Source: Streptomyces sulfonofaciens (lineage in GTDB: Bacteria; Actinomycetota; Actinomycetes; Streptomycetales; Streptomycetaceae). From it: a DNA stretch of 64,000 nucleotides. The notes beneath the pieces are model-generated. The model ran no database searches and was not told the DNA's origin. It was given only the letters and a program-made list of their open reading frames with translations. The translations under genes were made by a program, and so were the position numbers. Position 1 is the stretch's first letter, and the number at the start of each line of letters is the position of its first letter. The DNA lies in the NCBI RefSeq assembly GCF_014656295.1, contig NZ_BNCD01000005.1, forward strand, positions 186,001-250,000, read 5' to 3'. Positions 26,260 through 34,336 of the stretch are shown here, piece by piece.

Positions 26260-27039
26260 ATGGCAGAGCGCATGCCCATCGAATCGTGGCTCACGGACAT
26301 GGACGGGGTGCTGATCCACGAAGGTGTGCCGATCCCCGGGGCCGACGCCTTCATCAAGAAGCTGCGCGAGTCGGGCCGGCCGTTCCTCGTGCTCACCAAC
26401 AACTCCATCTACACCGCCCGCGACCTGCACGCCCGCCTCTCCCGGATGGGCCTGGACGTACCCGTGCAGAACATCTGGACCTCCGCCCTCGCCACCGCCA
26501 AGTTCCTGGGCGACCAGCGGCCCTCCGGTACGGCCTACGTCATCGGCGAGGCGGGCCTGACGACCGCGCTGCACGACATCGGGTACGTGCTCACCGACCA
26601 CGATCCGGACTACGTGGTGCTGGGCGAGACGCGCACCTACTCGTTCGAGGCCATGACGAAGGCGGTCCGCCTGATCAAGGGCGGGGCCCGCTTCATCTGC
26701 ACCAACCCCGACGAGACCGGCCCCTCCGCCGAGGGCCCGCTGCCCGCCGCGGGCTCGGTGGCCGCGCTGATCACCAAGGCCACCGGCAAGGAGCCCTACT
26801 TCGCGGGCAAGCCCAACCCGCTCATGATGCGGACGGGACTCAACGCCATCGGCGCCCACTCCGAGACCAGCGCGATGATCGGGGACCGGATGGACACCGA
26901 CGTGCTGGCCGGTCTGGAGGCCGGCATGCAGACCTTCCTGGTGCTCACCGGCCTCACCCTCCCGGAAGAGGTCGACGACTACCCGTTCCGTCCGTCGAAG
27001 GTCGTCGACTCCATCGCCGACCTGGTCGAACGGATCTGA
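26260..27039 (+). CDS. HAD-superfamily hydrolase, NagD/class IIA type
   Basis: 259-residue phosphatase of the NagD-like branch. Motif I is LTDMDGVL (nucleophile Asp and acid/base Asp), motif II is VLTNNS, and the class IIA cap contains YVVLGETRTYSFEAM and FICTNPDETGPSAEG. The Lys of motif III is in GKPNPLMMRTGL, and motif IV is IGDRMDTDVLAG. The likely substrate is a nucleotide or sugar monophosphate. The ATG at 26260 follows GGCAGGAG. It sits 78 bp downstream of the ROK gene on the same strand, possibly read through from it. Confidence 0.92.
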   Translation: MAERMPIESWLTDMDGVLIHEGVPIPGADAFIKKLRESGRPFLVLTNNSIYTARDLHARLSRMGLDVPVQNIWTSALATAKFLGDQRPSGTAYVIGEAGLTTALHDIGYVLTDHDPDYVVLGETRTYSFEAMTKAVRLIKGGARFICTNPDETGPSAEGPLPAAGSVAALITKATGKEPYFAGKPNPLMMRTGLNAIGAHSETSAMIGDRMDTDVLAGLEAGMQTFLVLTGLTLPEEVDDYPFRPSKVVDSIADLVERI

Positions 27040-27049
27040 CGGGGCGGCC

Positions 27050-27127
27050 GGTGGCCACAGGCAACCGGACCACCGGTCACCGGACCACCGGCAACCGGCA
27101 ACCGGCAACCGGTCACAGGCCACCGGC
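27050..27127. repeat. Short ACCGG-based tandem repeats between HAD and GNAT genes
   Basis: A run of CAACCGG, CACCGG and TCACCGG units (including three consecutive GCAACCG copies) fills the convergent gap after the HAD stop. A few perfect dyads (ACCGGT) occur, but no clear terminator stem. Confidence 0.65.
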
Positions 27128-27221
27128 CGCGGGCGGCGGGGTGCGGGCGGCATGGGGACGTGCGGGCCGCGGCGGGGCGTCCCGGCGGGAGCGGCTTGCG
27201 CGGGAGCGCCGGACGCGCCGC

Positions 27222-27677
27222 TCAGAGCGTCCGGGTCATGAACACGCTGTACGGATCCTCCGTGTAGTCCGCGAAGGGCGCGCAGTACGTGAAGCCGAAC
27301 TTCCCGTACAGGGCGCGGGCCGGTGCGAAGAACTCCGCCGACCCGGTCTCCAGGCTGAGCCTGCGGTAGCCCATCCGGCCGGCCTCCGCGACGATGTGGG
27401 CCAGCAGGCGGGACGCGACGCCGCCGCGCCTGCGGTCCGGAGCGGTACGCATCGACTTGACCTCGGCGTGCTCGGGATCGAGCTCCTTGACGGCGCCGCA
27501 GCCCACCAGGATGCCGCCGTCCCTGACCGTCCAGAACGTGACCTCCGGCTTCCGCAGGCCGTCCAGGTCCAGGGCGTGCTTGCTCTCCGGCGGGCTGGTG
27601 GCGCGCATCTGTCCGACGTGTGCCGCCAGGAACTCCGCGACGTCCTGCCCGGACAGGTCGTCCACCACGATGTCCAT
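27222..27677 (-). CDS. GNAT family N-acetyltransferase
   Basis: 151-residue acetyl-CoA-dependent acetyltransferase. The GNAT core shows motif A with the CoA pyrophosphate loop APDRRRGGVASRLLAHIV, preceded by AEVKSMRTAPD. Motif B is LSLETGSAEFFAPARALYGKFGF. The length and the FYKKxGF-like ending are typical of single-domain members. The acceptor is unknown. The ATG at 27677 faces an unusually AT-rich stretch (27690-27730) that probably holds its promoter and faces the divergent phosphofructokinase gene. Confidence 0.92.
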   Translation of the reverse strand: MDIVVDDLSGQDVAEFLAAHVGQMRATSPPESKHALDLDGLRKPEVTFWTVRDGGILVGCGAVKELDPEHAEVKSMRTAPDRRRGGVASRLLAHIVAEAGRMGYRRLSLETGSAEFFAPARALYGKFGFTYCAPFADYTEDPYSVFMTRTL

Positions 27678-27892
27678 TGTGTCCGTCCCCCCACCATCGT
27701 GAATGAGACATTAAGATGGCGCATTTTACCCGTCGGAGCACGGGCCGCGCCGGGAGCGGCATCCGCCGCCCCGTCCCGCCGCCGTGCGGGCGAGGGCGTA
27801 TGGGGCCAGTCTGGACAGTGGGCCCGTCCTCGGCGCACCGCCCGGGGGACGGCCCGGCCAGGCGCACCAGGCACGTCGCGGGGAGGCGCACC

Positions 27893-28921
27893 ATGCGAGT
27901 CGGAGTGCTGACCGGGGGCGGTGACTGCCCCGGGCTCAACGCGGTGATCCGCAGTGTCGTGCGCAAGGGCGTACAGGACCACGACTGGCAGTTCGTGGGC
28001 ATCGTGGACGGCTGGCGGGGCGCGGTGGAGGACGTGACCACCGTGCTGGACGTACCGAGGGTGCGCGGCATCCTCACGCACGGCGGAACCATCCTCGGCG
28101 CCTCCCGCACCAATCCGCTGCGCGCCGAGGACGGGGTGGAGCGCGTCAGGCGCACCCTCGGCAACCACGGCATCGACGCACTGGTCGTGATCGGCGGCGA
28201 GGACACCCTCGGCGTGGCGCAGACGCTCGCCGAGCAGGGGATCGATCTGGTGGGGGTGCCCAAGACCATCGACAACGACGTGGGCGGCACGGACTACACC
28301 TTCGGTTTCGACACCGCCGTCAGCATCGCCGCCGAGGCCATCGACCGCCTGCACACCACGGCCGAGTCGCACCGCAGGGCGCTGGTCGTGGAGGTCATGG
28401 GACGGCACGCCGGATGGATCGCCCTGCACGCCGGGGTCGCGGGCGGCGCCAGCGGCATCCTCGTCCCCGAGCGGGCGTTCGACGTCGAGGAGGTCTGCGC
28501 CTGGGTGGAGCGCCGGTTCCGGCTGCGCTACGCACCGGTCGTGGTGGTCGCGGAGGGCGCGGTGCCGCAGGCCGGGCAGCTCGTGGTCAGGAACGAGGCC
28601 AGGGACGAGTTCGGCCATGTGCGGCTGTCCGGCATCGGCGACTGGCTGGCCGGCGAGATAGAGCGGCGCACCGGCAGGCAGGCCCGCACCACGGTGCTCG
28701 GGTACCTCCAGCGCGGCGGCACCCCGACCGCGTACGACCGGTGGCTGGCCACGCGCTTCGGGCTGGCTGCCGTGGCGGCGCTGAAGGACCGCGACTTCGG
28801 CACGATGACCGCCCTGCGCGGCACGGACATCATCCGCGTCCCGCTCGCCGACGCGCTCCGGACCGCCAAGCAGGTGCCCGCGGAACTCTACGAGGAGTTC
28901 ACCGTCTTCTTCGGGAGCTGA
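27893..28921 (+). CDS. 6-phosphofructokinase, with residue signature of the pyrophosphate-dependent form
   Basis: 342 residues. It phosphorylates fructose 6-phosphate at C1 in glycolysis. The family core is complete: LTGGGDCPGLNAVIR, RGGTILGASRTNP-type loop (here HGGTILGASRTNP), TIDND with the catalytic base Asp127, MGRHAGWIALH and LQRGGTPTAYDR. Positions 101-105 read GGEDT, so residue 104 is Asp, and residue 124 is Lys (PKTIDND). That Asp104/Lys124 pair is the established mark of PPi-dependent enzymes such as Amycolatopsis PPi-PFK; the Streptomyces ATP-dependent enzymes have Gly104. The ATG at 27893 follows GGGGAGG. It is monocistronic. Confidence 0.9.
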   Translation: MRVGVLTGGGDCPGLNAVIRSVVRKGVQDHDWQFVGIVDGWRGAVEDVTTVLDVPRVRGILTHGGTILGASRTNPLRAEDGVERVRRTLGNHGIDALVVIGGEDTLGVAQTLAEQGIDLVGVPKTIDNDVGGTDYTFGFDTAVSIAAEAIDRLHTTAESHRRALVVEVMGRHAGWIALHAGVAGGASGILVPERAFDVEEVCAWVERRFRLRYAPVVVVAEGAVPQAGQLVVRNEARDEFGHVRLSGIGDWLAGEIERRTGRQARTTVLGYLQRGGTPTAYDRWLATRFGLAAVAALKDRDFGTMTALRGTDIIRVPLADALRTAKQVPAELYEEFTVFFGS

Positions 28922-29065
28922 CGGCGGCGGGCGGCAGGCGGGCAGGCGGCGGTCGGACTGCGGCCGCCCGCGCCGGGTGCCGCCCGGTCGCGTGCGGCGC
29001 GGGCCCGGTCGGGCCCGGATCCCGTGCGGCGCGGGCCCGGTCCGGCCGCGTGGTGTGATGGGCGG

Positions 29066-29992
29066 GTGGAGCTACGTGAGATGCGGGCGTTCGTCACGGT
29101 CGTCGAGGAGGGCGGACTCTCCGCGGCCGCGCGGCGGCTGCACATCAGCCAGCCCGCCCTGTCCCAGACCATGAACGCGCTGGAACGGGAGCTGGGCGTG
29201 CGGCTCCTGGTGCGCAGCAGCACCGGGGTGCGGGCCACCGAGGCGGGCATGACGCTGCTGTCCGAGGCCCGGGCGGTGCTCGCCCGGTACGACCGTGCGC
29301 TGTCCGCCGTGGCCCGGCACACCGCGGCGGGCGGCGGTGTGCTGCGGCTCGGGATACCGCTGGAGCTGCCCGGCGACCTGCTGTCCGCCCCGCTCGCGGA
29401 GCTGGCCGGGGCCTACCCGGCCACCCGGGTCCAGGTCAGCCATCTGTCGACGGCGGCGCAGTTCGAGGCGCTGCGCGGCGGGGGCATCGAAGTCGGCCTC
29501 GTGCGGGAACGGCCGGTGGGCCACGACCTGGACGCCGTCCTCGTCGTCGAGGAGCACCTCGGGGTGCTGCTGGCCGCCGACCAGGCCGCGCGGATCACCG
29601 GTCCGGACGGGATCGCGCTGGACGCGCTCGCCGGATACAACTGGGTCGGCTTCCCGCGCTCGGGAAGCCCCGCCTGGTACGACGAGCTGACCGCGATCCT
29701 GCGCAGCCACGGGCTGGACCTCGGCCCCACGGCGCCGGAGGGCCAGGAGCTGATCGCCGAGGTGAAGTTCGCGGCCGTGACGGGCGGTGGCGGCTTCGCG
29801 CTGGCACCGGCCGACTGGTCCCAGAACCTCCCCGACACCGTCGTCTGGTCACCGCTGGCCGGCCACCCGCTGGTGCGCCGCACCTGGGCCGTGTGGCCCG
29901 CCGGCTCGCACCGCCGCGACCTGGCACGCTTCGTCCTCGCCCTGGACGAGCAGGGGCCCAGGAGGAGTGCGCGCGAGGATGGCGGGGGCTGA
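29066..29992 (+). CDS. LysR family transcriptional regulator
   Basis: 308 residues. The N-terminal winged helix is canonical (LREMRAFVTVVEEGGLSAAA, RRLHISQPALSQTMNALERE, GVRLLVRSSTGVRATEAG), followed by a two-lobe effector domain. The GTG at 29066 puts the helix-turn-helix at the usual distance from the N-terminus. It precedes an SDR dehydrogenase on the same strand, with a perfect 21-bp dyad in the gap, so it probably controls that gene and itself. The upstream 144 bp (28922-29065) contain two copies of GTGCGGCGCGGGCCCGGT but nothing else. Confidence 0.92.
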   Translation: MELREMRAFVTVVEEGGLSAAARRLHISQPALSQTMNALERELGVRLLVRSSTGVRATEAGMTLLSEARAVLARYDRALSAVARHTAAGGGVLRLGIPLELPGDLLSAPLAELAGAYPATRVQVSHLSTAAQFEALRGGGIEVGLVRERPVGHDLDAVLVVEEHLGVLLAADQAARITGPDGIALDALAGYNWVGFPRSGSPAWYDELTAILRSHGLDLGPTAPEGQELIAEVKFAAVTGGGGFALAPADWSQNLPDTVVWSPLAGHPLVRRTWAVWPAGSHRRDLARFVLALDEQGPRRSAREDGGG

Positions 29993-30153
29993 CGGCAGAC
30001 GCCGCCGGAGGGTCGGGAGGGGGCGGCCGCGCACCCCGGGCGCACCGCCTCCCGCGCCCCGGGCGCAGCGTCCCCCGCGCCTCCGGGCGGGTACTCCTGC
30101 GGATCACCCCCCGGCGGGCCTCCCCGCGGACCGCCGGAAGGGGAGACGGCCCC

Positions 30154-30174
30154 GCCTTATGGCCGCCATAAGGC
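30154..30174. promoter_or_regulatory. Perfect 21-bp dyad with a LysR-box core (T-N11-A)
   Basis: GCCTTATGG-CCG-CCATAAGGC: two 9-bp arms with a 3-bp spacer. The core TTAT-N7-ATAA meets the LysR consensus T-N11-A. It lies between the LysR gene (stop 29992) and the SDR start at 30286. The rest of this 293-bp gap shows no gene. Confidence 0.7.
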
Positions 30175-30285
30175 GCCTGTCCATCCCCGCGGGAAACCTT
30201 GGGGCCGGCAGATGGCTGACACCCATGCGACCGTGCGCTGGCCCGGTCGCGCCGACCGATTCACTGATCAGGATGTGAGTGGACC

Positions 30286-31032
30286 ATGACAACCGAACTT
30301 TCCGGAACCTCGGCCCTGGTGACCGGTGCCACCAGCGGCATCGGCCGCGCGGCCGCGCTCGCGCTGGCCGCGCGCGGTGCGCGGGTGGTGGTGTCGGGCC
30401 GTGACGAGCAGCGCGGCAAGAACGTGGTCGAGGAGATCAGGTCGGCCGGCGGGCAGGGCGACTTCCTCGTCGCCGACCTGCGGGACGAGGACTCCGCCCG
30501 GTCCCTGGCCAGGCGGGCCAGGGACCTGGTCGGCGCGGTCGACGTGCTGGTCAACAACGCCGGCATCTATCCCTTCGGCCCGACCGAGGAGACCACCGAG
30601 CAGGACTTCGACGCGGTGTTCTCCCTCAATGTGAAGGTGCCGTACTTCCTGGTGGCCGAGCTGGCACCGGACATGGCGCGGCGCGGCCGCGGCGCGATCG
30701 TCAACATCAGCACGATGGTCGCCGAGTACGGCGCCGCCGGAATGGGCCTGTACGGGGCGAGCAAGGCGGCCCTGGTACTGCTGACCAAGTCCTGGGCGGC
30801 CGAGTACGGCCCGCGGGGCGTGCGTGTGAACGCGGTCAGCCCCGGCCCGACCCGCACCGAGGGCACCGCGGCGCTGGGCGACAACCTCACCCAGCTCGGG
30901 GCCACCACGCCCGCCGGCCGCACCGGTTCCGCCGAGGAGATCGCCGACGCGATCGTGTTCCTCGCCTCGGACCGGTCGAGCTATGTGCACGGCGCGGTGC
31001 TGCCGGTGGACGGCGGGCGGATCGCCGTCTGA
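30286..31032 (+). CDS. SDR family oxidoreductase
   Basis: 248-residue classical short-chain dehydrogenase/reductase. It has the cofactor motif TGATSGIG, VNNAGIYPFGP (NNAG), a catalytic Ser in VNISTMVAEYG, and YGASKAAL (YxxxK). The C-terminal ending SYVHGAVLPVDGGRIAV is typical of the FabG-like group. Arg residues after β2 (VSGRDEQR) suggest NADP preference. The ATG at 30286 follows the LysR-box dyad region by about 110 bp. The substrate is unknown. Confidence 0.93.
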   Translation: MTTELSGTSALVTGATSGIGRAAALALAARGARVVVSGRDEQRGKNVVEEIRSAGGQGDFLVADLRDEDSARSLARRARDLVGAVDVLVNNAGIYPFGPTEETTEQDFDAVFSLNVKVPYFLVAELAPDMARRGRGAIVNISTMVAEYGAAGMGLYGASKAALVLLTKSWAAEYGPRGVRVNAVSPGPTRTEGTAALGDNLTQLGATTPAGRTGSAEEIADAIVFLASDRSSYVHGAVLPVDGGRIAV

Positions 31033-31118
31033 CGCCGGGTCGCCGCCGGCGGACCGGCGCCCCTGCTGCCCGGGGCGGGTACCGGGCGGCAGGGGCGCCG
31101 TGGAGCGAGAAGGGCCGA

Positions 31119-31144
31119 GGGCCCGCCGTCGTGACGGCGGGCCC
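31119..31144. terminator. Bidirectional terminator between SDR and M4 protease
   Basis: GGGCCCGCCGTC (31119-31130) and GACGGCGGGCCC (31133-31144) form an 11-12 bp GC-rich stem with a minimal loop between two convergent genes. Confidence 0.82.
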
Positions 31145-31159
31145 CCGGCGGACGGCCGG

Positions 31160-32929
31160 TCAGCCGTTGGAGGCGGTGACGTTGACCGCGGCCCACGCCT
31201 TGTTGACGGTGTTGTACTCGGTGCTGCCGGATCCGTAGAGGTCCGCGGCGGCCTGGAGGGTCGCCGTGCGGGCGTCGTGGAAGTCCGTGCTGGAGACCAT
31301 GTACCGGGTCAGGGCCTGGTAGAAGATCTTCGCCGCCTTGTCCCGGCCGATGCCCGTGACCGTGGAGCCGTCGAAGGTGGCGGAGTTGTAGGCGACGCCG
31401 TTGATGGTCTTGCTCCCGCTGCCCTCCGCCAGCAGGTAGAAGGCGTGCGAGGAGACGCCGGAGCCCGCGTGGACCTCGGTCTGCGGAGCGTTGGTGCTCC
31501 AGTAGTCGACGGCGCCCTCAAGCTTGTCCAGCGACGGGTGGTCGAGCCGCCGCAGGAAGCCCTGCGACAGGCCGAGCTGCTCGCCCATCAGGTAGTTGGG
31601 GGCGTGCGTGGGGTTGTTGGTGGTGAACTCCACGTCGGTGCCGAAGATGTCGGCCAGCGACTCGTTGAGGGAGCCGGGCTCGCCGATCTGGTTGCCGAAC
31701 ACGTCGAAGTCGGTCTCCAGGGCGGCCGTCGCCGACACCACGCCGTGGGTCAGCTCGTGTCCCGTGACGTCGAGCTGGGTCAGCGGCTTGGTGAAGGTCT
31801 GCCCGTCGCCGTCACCGTAGACCATGCACCAGCAGCCGTCGTCCCAGCCGGCGTTGCCGTAGTTACGCGCGTAGTGCACGACACCGTGCGGGCCGACACC
31901 GTCGTTGAGGATGCCGTTGCGGTTGAACGTGTTCTTGTAGAAGTCGAAGGTCGAGGTGAGGCCGTACTGGGCGTCCACACCGGCCGTGTTGGTGTCGGAC
32001 GTGGTGCCGTTGCCCCACTTGTTGTCCGAGTCGCTCATGACGCTCGCGCGGCTGAAGAGCGTGGACTCCGGGAGCGCCTGGTTCTTGGCGTTCCTGACCT
32101 CGGCCTTGCCGCGCGTGGTGTCGACCAGGGTGAACGTGGTGCTCGCGGTCTGGGTGGTGTTGAGCGTCACGGTGCCGTCGTACATGGAGGCGCCGCTGCC
32201 CACCGCGGGCGCGGGGAAGGCCGCAGCGACCTTCTTGGACTTCGGTGCGGCGCTCTGCCCGGCCACGGTCGGCGTGGCCGTCTCACCCAGGTCCTTGAGC
32301 TTCTTCTCCAGCTTGGGGGAGATGAAGTCGTCCAGGGTGCTGACGTTGCTGAGCACGCTGCCCGTGCCGGCGTCGAGCAGCAGGGAGCGGGCCCCAACGG
32401 CGTCACTGCCGGCGCTGACCCGCACCTGGTAGGCGAGGACGCTCTTGCCCTGCTGGGTGTGCACGATCAGCCGGGGGGTGCTCGCGGTGCCCTTCGCCAC
32501 GGCCGCGACCGCCTTGTCGCGGGCCTGTCCCGCCGTCACCTTCGCGGCGACCGTGGGCACCGAGACGGGCTTGTCGGCGGCGCGCGTCACCCCGAGGTAC
32601 CGCGAGTCCGCGGCCAGGTGGACAACGATGTCGGCACCGACGACGGGGAGCTTGCGGTACGTCTGGGAGAAGCGGACGTGCTGCTTGCCGTCCTGGTCCA
32701 CCATGACGTCGGTGGCGACCAGGCCGCTCTGTCTGCCGAGGCCGGTCTGCGCGGCGTGGGCGAACGCGGCGGAGCGGGCGGCGTCGACGACCGCCGCCTG
32801 CGAGGGCTGTGCCTTGGTGCTGAGGGAGCTGGGGGCCGGGCTCGCTACCGCAGTCCCGACGATCGAGGCGGATGCCGCCGTCACGACGGTCACTGCGATG
32901 GCGAGCTTGGATATCAAGGGAGCACGCAT
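31160..32929 (-). CDS. Secreted M4-family (thermolysin-like) zinc metalloprotease precursor
   Basis: Extracellular neutral protease made as a pre-pro-enzyme, 589 residues. It has a signal peptide (LISKLAIAVTVVTAASASIVGTAVA). A long propeptide follows with FTP/PepSY-like parts (QSGLVATDVMVDQDGKQHVR, then ARDKAVAAVAKG). The catalytic domain carries HELTH at 391-395, the third zinc ligand Glu423 in LNESLADIFG, and the transition-state His in VHAGSGVSSHAFYLL. DAQYGLTSTFDFYKNTFNRN and GWDDGCWCMVYGDGDG are typical of Streptomyces members, the latter with two Cys likely in a disulfide. The ATG at 32929 follows GGAAGGA. Its upstream region holds a long hairpin and phased repeats. Confidence 0.95.
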   Translation of the reverse strand: MRAPLISKLAIAVTVVTAASASIVGTAVASPAPSSLSTKAQPSQAAVVDAARSAAFAHAAQTGLGRQSGLVATDVMVDQDGKQHVRFSQTYRKLPVVGADIVVHLAADSRYLGVTRAADKPVSVPTVAAKVTAGQARDKAVAAVAKGTASTPRLIVHTQQGKSVLAYQVRVSAGSDAVGARSLLLDAGTGSVLSNVSTLDDFISPKLEKKLKDLGETATPTVAGQSAAPKSKKVAAAFPAPAVGSGASMYDGTVTLNTTQTASTTFTLVDTTRGKAEVRNAKNQALPESTLFSRASVMSDSDNKWGNGTTSDTNTAGVDAQYGLTSTFDFYKNTFNRNGILNDGVGPHGVVHYARNYGNAGWDDGCWCMVYGDGDGQTFTKPLTQLDVTGHELTHGVVSATAALETDFDVFGNQIGEPGSLNESLADIFGTDVEFTTNNPTHAPNYLMGEQLGLSQGFLRRLDHPSLDKLEGAVDYWSTNAPQTEVHAGSGVSSHAFYLLAEGSGSKTINGVAYNSATFDGSTVTGIGRDKAAKIFYQALTRYMVSSTDFHDARTATLQAAADLYGSGSTEYNTVNKAWAAVNVTASNG

Positions 32930-32957
32930 GTGGGGGTTCGTCCTTCCTGGAACACGT

Positions 32958-32990
32958 CTCGACAGCCCCGCCGACGGCGGGGCTGTCGAG
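32958..32990. promoter_or_regulatory. Perfect 15-bp-stem hairpin in the 5' leader of the M4 protease gene
   Basis: CTCGACAGCCCCGCC (32958-32972), a GAC loop and its full complement (32976-32990) lie 29 bp upstream of the protease start codon. It falls between the start and the AT-rich probable promoter, so it would be transcribed as a very stable leader structure: an attenuator, an mRNA stabiliser or a regulator site. Confidence 0.7.
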
Positions 32991-33016
32991 ATCATGACAT
33001 GAGGGACGTGGTGTGC

Positions 33017-33049
33017 GAAGTATTGGAAGGTTAAAGAAGTTTGTTGAAG
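33017..33049. promoter_or_regulatory. Four helically phased GAAG repeats upstream of the M4 protease
   Basis: GAAG occurs at 33017, 33026, 33036 and 33046 (spacings 9, 10, 10) in an AT-rich stretch about 90-120 bp upstream of the protease start. On the protease strand it reads as CTTC every helical turn. The spacing suggests a protein contacting one DNA face or overlapping promoter elements. Confidence 0.5.
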
Positions 33050-33097
33050 TGTCAGGTTTGACCGAGGGGTGAGACAGGGGTTGTGGGACCCCTGCTG

Positions 33098-33337
33098 TTA
33101 CGCGTACGGAAGGAAGGTGAGCCACGCCGTGGGGGAGAAGGTGAGGCGGGGGCCGTCCTTGTCCTTCGAGTCCCGGACGTGGACGGTGGTGGGGGTGGCT
33201 GTTCCCGGGCTGCCGCCCGGGGCGCCGCTGCCGTGGCCCGACCTGTGACAGGACAGGGCGACTTCGACGCAGTCACCGGAAGGGCTGCTGCTGTAGCTGC
33301 TCTTGAACCAGGCCGGTTCTGCCGTGGTCATTCTCAT
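33098..33337 (-). CDS. DUF397 domain protein (small partner of the WhiJ-type regulator)
   Basis: 79 residues. The DUF397 hallmark is present: AWFKSSYSSSPSGDCVEVAL, then VHVRDSKDKDGPRLTFSPTAWLTFL. Such small proteins are usually paired with an XRE/DUF5753 regulator and are thought to antagonise it. The ATG at 33337 overlaps the regulator's TGA (ATGA), so translation would be coupled; a second ATG lies two codons in. The middle of the protein holds a Ser/Gly/His insert (SCHRSGHGSGAPGGS). Its regulator is split by an amber codon, which may uncouple this gene. Confidence 0.88.
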   Translation of the reverse strand: MRMTTAEPAWFKSSYSSSPSGDCVEVALSCHRSGHGSGAPGGSPGTATPTTVHVRDSKDKDGPRLTFSPTAWLTFLPYA

Positions 33338-34167
33338 CCTCGCATTCGCTGCAACAGATCCAGGGAGTCCTGGAGGCTGAGGGCCTGCGACCGCATCCTG
33401 GCGTACCGCCTCTGGAGAGTGCTGACGACGTTGGGGTCCGTGATGAACTGGCCGCTCTCCTGCCCTTCGACGTAGGCGAACCACCTGTGCTCCTGGGTCT
33501 CCAGCAGTTGCAGGGGGCCGTGCAGCCCTGCGTGATCCTCCCGGACCACCGGCATGATCTGGATCTCGACGTTCCTGAGCCGGGAGACGTCCAGGAGGTG
33601 GCCGACGAGTTCCGAGGCGACGGTGTCCCCGCCGATGCGTCGCAACAACACGTGCTCTTCCAGGATAAAGCTGTACGACGTGTTCGGGCGCTCCCGAAGG
33701 AGCCGCTGTCGTTCCAGTCGTGCGGCCAGTTGAGCCTCGATCTGCTCGTCCTCCAACGCCGGGACCTGGTTCAGGAACGACGCCCTGGCGTATGCCTTCG
33801 TCTGGAGCAGCCCGGGGACCAGCCGGCACTCGTACGTGTAGAGGCAGACGGCCTCGGCCTCCAACCGGGCCCAGAGGCGAAACCAACTGGCAAGCCCCCG
33901 CTATCGCGACAGAAAGGGCGCGGCCCTGCGCAACGCCCCCGTGTTCCCCAGCGCCTCCTCCGCCGCCTCCACGAAGTCCACGTCGGGCATGCGCCGGCCC
34001 TGCTCGACCGAGGCGACCGTGTGCTTGGAGAAGCGGACCAGCGAGCCGAACTCCTCGCGGCTCAGGCCGGCGTGTTCCCGCAGACCCTGGACCACCGCGC
34101 CGAAAGTGCGCAGACTGTCCGAAGGTTCGGGCTCCGTGCCGCCCGCAACGCCACCGTCCTCGGCCAT
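33334..34167 (-). pseudogene. XRE/DUF5753 (WhiJ-type) regulator split by an in-frame amber codon
   Basis: Full length would be 277 residues. The start ATG at 34167 has GAGGGAGGGG upstream. Codons 1-88 encode the helix-turn-helix (GLREHAGLSREEFGSLVRFS, then KHTVASVEQGRRMPD) and end APFLSR. TAG at 33903-33901 follows. The same frame then continues without shift as RGLASWFRLWARLEAEAV, YECRLVPGLLQT and the rest of DUF5753 to 33334. In relatives the domain boundary runs through this point uninterrupted. The product is therefore an 88-residue DNA-binding fragment, with possible reinitiation at TTG 33864. A sequencing error or amber readthrough would be the alternative explanations. Confidence 0.85.
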
Positions 34168-34188
34168 CGTCGGCCCCTCCCTCGTCCG

Positions 34189-34290
34189 CGTACGACGTTC
34201 CGGTGCAGGAAACAGCCACCGCGAGAGCATGGTTACGTACCGTGTCGCGTACGGTCCAGAGCGTGACGTCGTACGTCGGTCCCGCGTACG
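34189..34290. promoter_or_regulatory. Cluster of CGTACG palindromes in the WhiJ-type cassette's divergent promoter
   Basis: The exact hexamer CGTACG occurs at 34189, 34248, 34270 and 34285, and ACGTAC at 34235, all in the 169-bp gap between the divergent regulator and RsbW-like genes. The clustering suggests binding sites for the XRE regulator; this is an inference. Confidence 0.45.
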
Positions 34291-34336
34291 CGGGGCGGAC
34301 CTGGCACGCGGCCACGGCCGGGGCCACATTGAGGCC

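Noticed and set aside
23983..28290. Very long minus-strand open frame (about 1435 codons) across ROK, HAD, GNAT and PFK genes
   Set aside because: It crosses several well-supported genes in the opposite strand or another frame; high GC keeps stop codons rare. Only its end coincides with other reading frames.
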